NCBI GenBank assembly: GCA_937894165.1
Contig: CALCSX010000380.1
Coordinates: forward strand, 1-5,619
Source of the DNA: an uncultured Saprospiraceae bacterium
Lineage (GTDB): Bacteria > Bacteroidota > Bacteroidia > Chitinophagales > Saprospiraceae
Reading direction: 5' to 3'
DNA length: 5,619 bases
Below, piece by piece: positions 1-5,619 of this stretch; the stretch's first letter is position 1, and each line of letters opens with the position of its first letter. The translations under genes were made by a program, and so were the position numbers. The notes beneath the pieces were generated by a model, which was given only the letters and a program-made list of their open reading frames with translations, did no database searches and was not told the DNA's origin.

Positions 1-1947
1 CTTGTGCTGTATTTTTTCAAAAATGAAACTATTGACAAGTTGAAGGAAGTAACCGTTCCTAAGAACCAAACTAGATATTCACATTGGATTTTGATAGGCA
101 TTTTTCTCGGATTTGAATTAGGAATTAAGTTTACAACCTTGATCACCATATTTTCCATACTTATTTTGATTTTCTATTTTTATGGAGGGAAATTTGTAGG
201 CTTGGCGGGGGTTTTTCTTAGCCTTTCGTCCATTTTTCTTTTGAAATTTTACTCTTTTGCAAACTTAGAATTCTCTGATTCCGAAAGAATTACACTATTT
301 TCAATATTGATTTTTATCACTTTATGCTTATCTTTATGGGGTATATTTAGAGCTAAAGAAAAGATATTACTTCCGGCCAAAATCAGTAGTATCCTTGGAA
401 TAATGATTGGTTTATTAATATTGCCTTGGGCCATAAAAAATACATTTGAAAATGGTAATCTTTCATTCTCATCAATGCTATCCGGAAAAAATCCGGCTCC
501 AAAATTAATGGGTGAAAACAAAATGGAAGAGGCCGGTACTTTCCATCCTCGTTTAATGGGTCAGTTGCTTAAGTCAAGTGAAGATCAAGTGGATTTTAAA
601 TTGATAAATGAAAGTAGCGTTACCGGAAAGTACGAAGAAATTAACAGATATTTAGGCTACGAAAGCGGCTTTCATCGATTTTTTAGCCTGCCTTACGATT
701 TGACGATGAAAAAAAATGTCAATCTTTTTTCAACCGATATAGGTCTCTTATTTCTAGCTTTCCTGCCCCTTCTTTTCCTAACAACATCGAAAATCAGGTG
801 GATAAATATCCTGAGAATATTATTTTTATTGATATGGATGAGTTTTTCGGTAATTTCAGTCTACAATCCTGAAAATCTTCTCTCAGGTGCAGAAGTGATG
901 ACGAATATTGAAAATATAAAATTTGGGGCAGGGGGGGCACTTTCTATTTTATTGTCGCAATTACATATCATATTAATCATGCCTTTTGTTTATCTGGGAC
1001 AATTAATGAGTCCAATATATAAGGTTTTGGCATCTGATTCTGACTTTATGAGTATAATATATATCCTTTTAATCATTTTGATTTTGTTTTTTTTATCGAA
1101 AAATCTTGTAAAAAACACATCTTCCAAGGTGGAGAAGGCTTTCTTTTTATTTTCCGGGACTTATTTTATTCTTTGGCTTATCCTTTCAAGTGGCATTCCA
1201 TGGTACGGGATCGCAGGATTAGGTCTTTTACCTGTGTTTTTGTCAAAATTCATTTTTCACGATAATAAAGAATTCTTTAAAGATAATAGAGCAATACATT
1301 ACGGATTCGGGGGAGTAGTGTTCATTTGGTTTTTACTCCTTATACCCTACAAATTAAGTCCACTTGCTCAGGTTAAAATTCAAGATCCTACTTCTTTAAA
1401 TCACAATTATTTAATGAATAAAACTACCTTGTTATTTGCTTGTAATGAAATTTCAGAAGCTGAAAGTGAATTTGCATTTCTCAATCCGCAAACAAAACAA
1501 ATTGTAAGAATTTTGAATAATGATAAAAATGCTATAGTCCTAAACGTAGGATCCATGATGAGGTATTATATTAATCGTAATGATATCAGAATGATTGATG
1601 ACAATCAATTAGATTTTTTTAATACCATATGGGTAACATCGGGTAGAAGCAAAATTGCGACGGGAAATAGATTAAAACAATTGGAAGTAAAATATATTTT
1701 ACTTGATTTAGGAGTACACACCATGGATACCACAGAAGATGGAACTTTAAAACGAAAAGTGGAAGAATTTGTCAACTATCTATATCAAAATTCAAATGTA
1801 GAATTGTTAGCGACAGATAGACTTGTCATACACCCTCAAGGTCAGCAACAGATAGAAGTTAATGGATCAATGGTTAAAGTAAAATATGATATCTTCGGTA
1901 ATGGGATTATTGAAAATGGCAAATTGGCATTGTTTGAGCTTAAATAA
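1..1947 (+). CDS. Multi-membrane GT-C type glycosyltransferase, C-terminal part (5' partial)
   Basis: Probably an integral inner-membrane enzyme that uses a polyprenyl-phosphate-linked sugar and transfers it on the periplasmic side. The frame is open to the left edge (the codon at 1-3 is Leu), so the GTG at 4 is unlikely to be the true start; residue numbers below count from it. About twelve hydrophobic segments are visible, roughly at 28-60 (two), 64-82, 95-115, 122-142, 244-261, 266-287, 308-333, 348-365, 378-396, 400-416 and 432-449. A hydrophilic loop spans about 145-240 and a soluble C-terminal domain about 455-647. The PWAIKN...GN motif (141-152), the LPYDLT segment (229-234), DIGLLFLAFLP (245-255) and the WYG near 400 resemble Bacteroidota GT39/ArnT-like proteins. 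The first membrane helices and the acidic catalytic loop expected in this superfamily are not in the window. First visible gene of the operon, ending 10 nt before the GT2 start. The GT-C class is fairly secure; donor and acceptor are unknown. Confidence 0.72.
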   Translation, partial: LVLYFFKNETIDKLKEVTVPKNQTRYSHWILIGIFLGFELGIKFTTLITIFSILILIFYFYGGKFVGLAGVFLSLSSIFLLKFYSFANLEFSDSERITLFSILIFITLCLSLWGIFRAKEKILLPAKISSILGIMIGLLILPWAIKNTFENGNLSFSSMLSGKNPAPKLMGENKMEEAGTFHPRLMGQLLKSSEDQVDFKLINESSVTGKYEEINRYLGYESGFHRFFSLPYDLTMKKNVNLFSTDIGLLFLAFLPLLFLTTSKIRWINILRILFLLIWMSFSVISVYNPENLLSGAEVMTNIENIKFGAGGALSILLSQLHIILIMPFVYLGQLMSPIYKVLASDSDFMSIIYILLIILILFFLSKNLVKNTSSKVEKAFFLFSGTYFILWLILSSGIPWYGIAGLGLLPVFLSKFIFHDNKEFFKDNRAIHYGFGGVVFIWFLLLIPYKLSPLAQVKIQDPTSLNHNYLMNKTTLLFACNEISEAESEFAFLNPQTKQIVRILNNDKNAIVLNVGSMMRYYINRNDIRMIDDNQLDFFNTIWVTSGRSKIATGNRLKQLEVKYILLDLGVHTMDTTEDGTLKRKVEEFVNYLYQNSNVELLATDRLVIHPQGQQQIEVNGSMVKVKYDIFGNGIIENGKLALFELK

Positions 1948-1957
1948 ATTATAGGTT

Positions 1958-2647
1958 TTGATTAACGATAAAATTCTCATAGTAGTACCGGTTTTAAATG
2001 AAGACAAAAGAGTCGGTGATGTTGTCTTGGGCTTGAAACTTGCCGGATTTAATGAAATTCTTGTTGTCGATGATGGGAGCAGCGATAATTCACAAAGTAT
2101 TGCCTCTGCAAATGGTGCTAAAACGATTCGACATATAATAAATCGTGGAGCAGGGGCGGCCACAGAGACAGGTTTAGAATATTTTAGGAGAAATCCTCAA
2201 TACCAACATGCAGTTACTATAGATGGAGATAACCAACATACTCCTGAAGATATCGAACATTTGCTTTATAATCACTTGAATCAGGGTGCAGATTTAACGA
2301 TCGGGGATAGATTTCTAAGTGGCAAAAATGAAATTCCCAAATCAAGGATATTTTATAACTTTATTGCAGATTCCATTACATCCATACTCAGTTGGAAGAA
2401 AGTAGCTGACTCTCAATCAGGTTTTAAGGTTTGGAGTAGGAAGGCTGTTGATGCTATTAAGATAGAGCAGAATGGTTATGAATTTTGTAGTGAAGTGATC
2501 ATCAAGGCTCATCATCATCATCTTAAGGTTATAAATATTCCAATTAAAGTTTTTTATCCGAAAGAATTAAAAGGTAAGGGTCAAAATCTTTTTGTAGGGA
2601 TTAAAACCTTTACAAATTTAATTCATCATATATTGTTTAAAAGTTGA
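1958..2647 (+). CDS. GT2 glycosyltransferase, polyprenyl-phosphate sugar synthase-like
   Basis: A 229-residue GT-A fold family 2 enzyme, expected to transfer a sugar from a nucleotide-sugar to a lipid phosphate (DPM1/GtrB/GacI type) on the cytoplasmic membrane face. Visible motifs: VVPVLNE (9-15), the nucleotide-binding VVDDGSSDNS (36-45), the metal-binding DGDNQH (89-94), GDRF (116-119), and DSQSGFKVW (151-159), which corresponds to the D-x-x-x-G-F/C region of DPM-like enzymes. The IPIKVFY strand (194-200) closes the catalytic domain, and the protein then ends without any transmembrane helix, unlike GtrB or GacI. The start is TTG at 1958: an in-frame TAG at 1952-1954 excludes extension, and no ATG precedes the first core strand. 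It follows the GT-C gene by 10 nt and precedes DUF2304 by 4 nt, so co-translation is likely. The family is secure; the sugar and the lipid are inferred. Confidence 0.88.
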   Translation: MINDKILIVVPVLNEDKRVGDVVLGLKLAGFNEILVVDDGSSDNSQSIASANGAKTIRHIINRGAGAATETGLEYFRRNPQYQHAVTIDGDNQHTPEDIEHLLYNHLNQGADLTIGDRFLSGKNEIPKSRIFYNFIADSITSILSWKKVADSQSGFKVWSRKAVDAIKIEQNGYEFCSEVIIKAHHHHLKVINIPIKVFYPKELKGKGQNLFVGIKTFTNLIHHILFKS

Positions 2648-2651
2648 TTGT

Positions 2652-2999
2652 ATGAAATTCGAAGTTTATCAAATTCTAGTACCTATTATTAGCCTTGTTG
2701 CTATTGCTATGACTGTAAAAAGTCATACTAAAGGGGAGAATACAATGTTCGAATCATTTTTTTGGATAGTGTTTTGGATGGGTGTAAGTTTGATAGCATT
2801 ATTCCCTGATCTTACCACAAACTATTTATCCAAATTGTTAGGGATTAAGGATAATGTGAATGCTGTTATATTTATTGGTCTGGCTGCTTCATTTTTTATC
2901 CATTTTCGCACTTTCAATATAATTAAACTTCAAAACAAGACCATCACTGAATTGGTACGAAAAATAGCACTTGAATTGGATCGAGAAAAGAATAAATAA
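2652..2999 (+). CDS. DUF2304 family small membrane protein
   Basis: A 115-residue inner-membrane protein with three hydrophobic segments at about 4-22, 33-52 and 68-86, then a charged, probably helical cytoplasmic tail (87-115). Features typical of DUF2304 are the aromatic-rich second helix ending in FPD (51-53), the LGI (63-65) followed by an Asn-containing start of helix 3, and the LVRKIALE segment (101-108) near the C-terminus. Length is normal for the family. DUF2304 genes commonly sit beside GT2 genes. The studied relative, GacJ of Streptococcus pyogenes, binds the GT2 enzyme GacI and raises its activity in making a lipid-phosphate sugar. Here it lies 4 nt after a GT2 gene that has no membrane helix of its own, so a role as its membrane anchor and activator is inferred. 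The ATG start is clear and no catalytic residues are expected. Confidence 0.85.
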   Translation: MKFEVYQILVPIISLVAIAMTVKSHTKGENTMFESFFWIVFWMGVSLIALFPDLTTNYLSKLLGIKDNVNAVIFIGLAASFFIHFRTFNIIKLQNKTITELVRKIALELDREKNK

Positions 3000-3001
3000 T
3001 T

Positions 3002-4099
3002 GTGAGGATACTATTTATTGTAGAACATTATTATCCTTACATTGGAGGAGCTGAAGAGCTTTGGAGAAATCTTGCTGAACATTTAGTAAAAGAATCTCAT
3101 CATGTAAGTGTATTGACAACCAGATACGATAAAACACTTCCGGAGAAAGAGATTATTCATGGGGTCAATATTTACCGTCTCAATGTTATAAACAGGTATG
3201 GTTTTACATTTTTCTCAATACGAAGAGCAATTCAACTTGCGAAACAGGTTGATATTATTCATACTTCTTCTTATAATGCAGCTTTACCGGCATGGATAGC
3301 TTCAAAATTCACCTCAACTAAGTGCATTATTACATTCCATGAAGTTTGGGGAAAACTTTGGTTTGAATTGCCTGATATTTCTGTTTTTTTAAGATTAAGT
3401 TATTACTACTTTGAAAGTCTTTTATTGAATTTGAAGTATGATAAATTCGTAGCTGTGTCAGATTTTACACTGGGAGCTCTGATAAAAGCAGGGGTACAAA
3501 GTGATAAATGCATCAGAATTTATAATGGCCTTGATTATGCTAAAATTCAATCTTACCAACCTATTATTCGAGGTGAAGATTTTATATTTTGCTATTTTGG
3601 TAGACTGGGCTTATCTAAAGGGTATCAATTTCTGATACCGGCATTCGCTAAGTTGAAGGAAATATATCCTAAGATTAAATTGAAAATGATAGTGCCTCAG
3701 TACCCCGACTCAACTTTTTCATCATTAAAAAGGAAAGTTGGGGAGTTAAATTTAGAACAAAACATCATCTGGCACCATGATTTAAGTAAGGAGGAATTGT
3801 ATAGGGAGGTATCCTTATCTAATGCTGTTGTCATCCCATCATTGAGTGAAGGTTTTTGCTTTGTAGCTGCAGAAACGGTAGCATTACAAATACCCATCAT
3901 TAGTTCTCAAAAGGGTGCATTACCTGAGGTGGTGGGAGGGGACTTTATAACGATCAAAGCTCTAAATGAGACGGAATTATTTATTGCTATGGAATCCGCA
4001 ATATTAGAAAAATGGGAATTTAGTTCGCCTAAATATTTCCCAATAGAAAACACAATCAATCAATATATCGAATTATATACGACAATTCTGCAGAAATAA
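3002..4099 (+). CDS. GT4 family glycosyltransferase
   Basis: A 365-residue GT-B fold retaining glycosyltransferase, expected to transfer a sugar from a nucleotide-sugar to a glycan or lipid-linked intermediate on the cytoplasmic side. The N-terminal domain opens with ILFIVEHYYP and the acceptor-side loop GGAEE (15-19). It continues with DIIHTSS (84-90), FHE (112-114), and VSDFT (152-156) before YNGLD (174-178). The C-terminal Rossmann domain starts at YFGRLGLSKG (198-207), whose R201 and K206 match the usual diphosphate-binding pair. The E-x7-E motif is EGFCFVAAE (E283, E291), followed by ISSQKGALPEVVGG. Full length for the family. The start is GTG at 3002, two bases after the DUF2304 stop; an in-frame TAA at 2993-2995 leaves no upstream ATG. 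Last gene of the operon, with a hairpin terminator right after its stop. The exact sugar cannot be read. Confidence 0.92.
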   Translation: MRILFIVEHYYPYIGGAEELWRNLAEHLVKESHHVSVLTTRYDKTLPEKEIIHGVNIYRLNVINRYGFTFFSIRRAIQLAKQVDIIHTSSYNAALPAWIASKFTSTKCIITFHEVWGKLWFELPDISVFLRLSYYYFESLLLNLKYDKFVAVSDFTLGALIKAGVQSDKCIRIYNGLDYAKIQSYQPIIRGEDFIFCYFGRLGLSKGYQFLIPAFAKLKEIYPKIKLKMIVPQYPDSTFSSLKRKVGELNLEQNIIWHHDLSKEELYREVSLSNAVVIPSLSEGFCFVAAETVALQIPIISSQKGALPEVVGGDFITIKALNETELFIAMESAILEKWEFSSPKYFPIENTINQYIELYTTILQK

Positions 4100-4102
4100 A
4101 AA

Positions 4103-4125
4103 AGACCGGGAGCGTTTCCCGGTCT
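4103..4125. terminator. Bidirectional intrinsic terminator between convergent operons
   Basis: A perfect 8-bp inverted repeat, AGACCGGG (4103-4110) with CCCGGTCT (4118-4125), extendable by an A-T pair to a 9-bp stem with a five-base loop. It starts 4 nt after the GT4 stop and ends 13 nt before the lipoprotein stop. On the minus strand the stem is followed by a run of six T (complement of 4098-4103, partly using the stem's last base) interrupted once and then more T, a good tail. On the plus strand the tail is weaker (CGATTATTTTGTTTT). It is far more GC-rich than its surroundings and probably ends transcription from both sides. Confidence 0.85.
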
Positions 4126-4138
4126 CGATTATTTTGTT

Positions 4139-4552
4139 TTAATCCTTAATTAATTTTTTATAATATGCCTGCTGATCCTCAGTAAGTAAAGGCATTACTT
4201 CCTCTTGCGTAGATTTCACTATTTCCTTTCTTAATTCAAATGCCTCCTCCTTTGTGGAAGTTTTATCTAAATCTCCACCTTTTTGCAAATAAGCATTCGT
4301 ATATATAGTTTTGATATTACTTTTTACATCACTCGAAAGGCTTAGCCTCATGTCTAGATTTTCTACCCACATTTCAATAATGTAGCTCATAGTCCATCCA
4401 TTGTCTTGAGATGGTCTGTTTTCCCTAGCCTCTCTTTTCGGATTAACTTCTCTTATTCTATCTTCCTTATTGACAGTAGATTCAGATTCACCACAAGAAA
4501 ACATTGAAAATGTAAGTACAATTAAGGAAATGATTTTTATAAAACTTTTCAT
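4139..4552 (-). CDS. Small lipoprotein with LTxxQ-like C-terminus (Spy/CpxP-like, tentative)
   Basis: A 137-residue predicted exported lipoprotein. The N-terminus MKSFIKI, a hydrophobic core to about residue 18 and Cys20 in FSMFSC form a type II signal peptide; the lipobox is loose (M-F-S-C), as is often tolerated in Bacteroidota. Next comes a charged, probably disordered linker (21-52) rich in Glu, Arg and Asn, then a predicted helical domain (53-137). It contains LSLSSDVKSNI (70-80) and near the end LLTEDQQAYYKKL (122-134), which fits the LTxxQ motif of Spy/CpxP-type periplasmic proteins. The ATG at 4552 is preferred: it places the signal peptide at the N-terminus, has an A-rich leader (AATTAACAAAAAA), and avoids the 41-nt overlap with the upstream gene that the in-frame ATG at 4606 would cause. 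It lies 13 nt after the halogenase-like gene, probably co-transcribed. The lipoprotein call is strong; the Spy-like fold is a motif-based inference and the function is unknown. Confidence 0.75.
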   Translation of the reverse strand: MKSFIKIISLIVLTFSMFSCGESESTVNKEDRIREVNPKREARENRPSQDNGWTMSYIIEMWVENLDMRLSLSSDVKSNIKTIYTNAYLQKGGDLDKTSTKEEAFELRKEIVKSTQEEVMPLLTEDQQAYYKKLIKD

Positions 4553-4565
4553 TTTTTTGTTAATT

Positions 4566-5619
4566 TTAAGATGTATGAATTGCAATTGCGTCTTTCTTGG
4601 TAACAAAGTTAGTATATTTTTCCAATTGTTTTGAATCTTGAAGGATATCTGCAGCCTTCATATATTTCTTTGCATTTCTAACGAAGTCGCCTTGCAATAA
4701 ATAATGGTAGATCTTATATGCACTATAGAACTTTTCGTATTCAACATTTTGAACCTCTTGCAAATTCGCTAAAGATATTGCATTCGGATCATACCAAATT
4801 CTAATTAGCTTTTCAACCAGATCATAGGCTTCCTGTAGCATCACATAAGTGTCTTTCATTGCTTCGCTCGGACTTAATCCCGGAGTTTTGAATGCTTTAT
4901 CCATATTTTCAGCAACTAATTTAGCATTGAACATGGCAATATAAATTCCACTGGAAAATATCGGATCCAAGAAGGATGAAGCATCACCCACAACAGCAAA
5001 ATTATCACCGTATTTTTTATCCGTATAATAGGAGTAATCACCGTGCGCCATTGGGCTTCTTTCCAAAGTGGCATTCTTTAAAATCGAAGTCATTAAAGGT
5101 GATTCGCTAAGCTCTTGAAGATATAATTTCTCTAGAAAATCTTTATCCCCGGCTGAAGCTATTCTTTGCGCCTTAAAATAATCACCTGAAACCACGACGC
5201 CTACACTAAGCCTGTCATCGGCAATCGGAATAGCCCATATCCAACCCATTTTCTCTCCTCCGATATGGATGATTTCAATACAGCCTTCTAACAATTCTTT
5301 ATCATATTCCGGATTCTGCCAGTGACTATTCACGGCTACTCTTCCCAAGCCTTCATAACTCTTCTTATCCTTAAATTTATTAGCTAGAAACGTATTCTGA
5401 CCACTGGCATCAATCACAAATTTTGCTATGTGATCGGTTATTTCTCCCCTTGAATTTCGAGTAGTTACTTTTACTAGGCCATCCGGCTGGTCAAAATCAA
5501 CATTAGTAACTGCTGTCTGTTCATGAACAGTTACGCCCAATTCCCTTGATCGCTCCAATAACATATTGTCAAACTTAGCTCTGTCAACATGAAAAGACAA
5601 GGAACTTTCATGTCTTATT
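4566..5619 (-). CDS. Flavin-dependent halogenase-like FAD oxidoreductase (5' partial)
   Basis: The C-terminal roughly 350 residues of an FAD-dependent monooxygenase/halogenase of the tryptophan halogenase family (PF04820-like), cytoplasmic. The frame stays open past the TTG at 5600 to the right edge (reading ...RHESS before LSFHVDRAKFD), and HVDRAKFD is an internal motif of the family, so the real start lies outside. Visible motifs: HVDRAKFD...LL, then WIWAIP (5226-5243), which matches the WxWxIP signature of flavin-dependent halogenases, and the second FAD motif GDASSFLDP followed by IFSSGI (from 4988 downward). The N-terminal GxGxxG and the catalytic Lys that lies before this region in PrnA/RebH cannot be seen. 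Related enzymes act on free or carrier-bound aromatic substrates; some sit in flexirubin-type pigment clusters, but nothing in the window fixes the substrate. The next gene, a lipoprotein, follows after 13 nt. Family 0.85 sure; true halogenation is unproven. Confidence 0.82.
   Translation of the reverse strand, partial: IRHESSLSFHVDRAKFDNMLLERSRELGVTVHEQTAVTNVDFDQPDGLVKVTTRNSRGEITDHIAKFVIDASGQNTFLANKFKDKKSYEGLGRVAVNSHWQNPEYDKELLEGCIEIIHIGGEKMGWIWAIPIADDRLSVGVVVSGDYFKAQRIASAGDKDFLEKLYLQELSESPLMTSILKNATLERSPMAHGDYSYYTDKKYGDNFAVVGDASSFLDPIFSSGIYIAMFNAKLVAENMDKAFKTPGLSPSEAMKDTYVMLQEAYDLVEKLIRIWYDPNAISLANLQEVQNVEYEKFYSAYKIYHYLLQGDFVRNAKKYMKAADILQDSKQLEKYTNFVTKKDAIAIHTS
4604..4611 (-). promoter_or_regulatory. 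Possible Bacteroidota -7 box (TAACTTTG) before the lipoprotein gene
   Basis: On the minus strand TAACTTTG matches the Bacteroidota -7 consensus TAnnTTTG exactly. It lies inside the 3' end of the halogenase-like gene, about 50 nt before the lipoprotein ATG at 4552, which would give a leader of roughly 45 nt. No TTTG element is seen at the expected -33 spacing (the nearest TTG is only 11 nt upstream), so this is weak. If real, the lipoprotein could be expressed independently of the upstream gene. Confidence 0.25.

Noticed and set aside
4..6. GTG as the true start of the GT-C gene
   Set aside because: The frame is open to the window edge, and the protein would lack the first membrane helices and the catalytic loop of its family.
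249..521. Minus-strand open frame of 90 codons inside the GT-C gene
   Set aside because: It is antisense to a clearly coding region with conserved motifs and resembles no known family; a shadow frame.
1952..1960. TAGGTTTTG as a Bacteroidota -7 promoter box before the GT2 gene
   Set aside because: The spacing is one base off the TAnnTTTG consensus, and it overlaps the TTG start codon, leaving no room for a leader.
1867..2163. Minus-strand open frame of 98 codons across the GT-C/GT2 junction
   Set aside because: It lies antisense to two supported genes and has no recognisable motif.
2510..2521. CATCATCATCAT repeat giving four His in the GT2 protein
   Set aside because: Only four units within a helix of the catalytic domain; too short to call a repeat locus or a metal site.
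3697..3900. Minus-strand open frame of 67 codons inside the GT4 gene
   Set aside because: Antisense to the conserved E-x7-E region of the GT4 gene; a shadow frame.
4553..4606. Longer form of the lipoprotein starting at the ATG at 4606
   Set aside because: It would add 18 charged or polar residues before the signal peptide and overlap the upstream gene; the ATG at 4552 fits a lipoprotein exactly.
5598..5600. TTG as the true start of the halogenase-like gene
   Set aside because: The frame continues to the window edge and the next residues (HVDRAKFD) are an internal family motif, so the N-terminal FAD domain must lie upstream.

Overview
The window looks like an AT-rich Bacteroidota chromosome. 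Reasons: low GC by eye, almost no Shine-Dalgarno-like sequences before the genes, an A-rich leader before the one clear ATG gene on the minus strand, one TAnnTTTG-type -7 box, and protein families typical of Bacteroidota. The genus cannot be read from the sequence. Coding density is very high and no stretch over 300 bases lacks a gene.

Left block (1-4099, plus strand): a tight four-gene glycosylation operon. It runs from the 3' part of a large multi-membrane GT-C type glycosyltransferase (open at the left edge), to a soluble GT2 enzyme of the polyprenyl-phosphate sugar synthase type, to a three-helix DUF2304 membrane protein, to a GT4 glycosyltransferase. Gaps are 10, 4 and 2 nt, and two of the three visible starts are non-ATG codons forced by in-frame stops just upstream. 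The likely division of labour is that GT2 plus DUF2304 make a lipid-phosphate-linked sugar on the cytoplasmic face, the sugar-lipid is flipped, and the GT-C protein transfers the sugar on the periplasmic side. The GT4 enzyme acts in the cytoplasm on a nucleotide-sugar substrate. This matches the logic of the streptococcal GacI/GacJ/GacL side-chain system and is the most interesting point of the window.

Centre (4103-4125): a perfect inverted repeat with T-rich flanks on both strands, lying between the convergent blocks and probably serving as a shared bidirectional terminator.

Right block (4139-5619, minus strand): a flavin-dependent halogenase-like oxidoreductase whose N-terminus lies off the right edge, followed after 13 nt by a small lipoprotein with an LTxxQ-like C-terminus that resembles Spy/CpxP-type proteins. 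This block appears functionally separate from the glycosylation operon. No RNA genes, mobile elements, CRISPR arrays or long repeats were seen.
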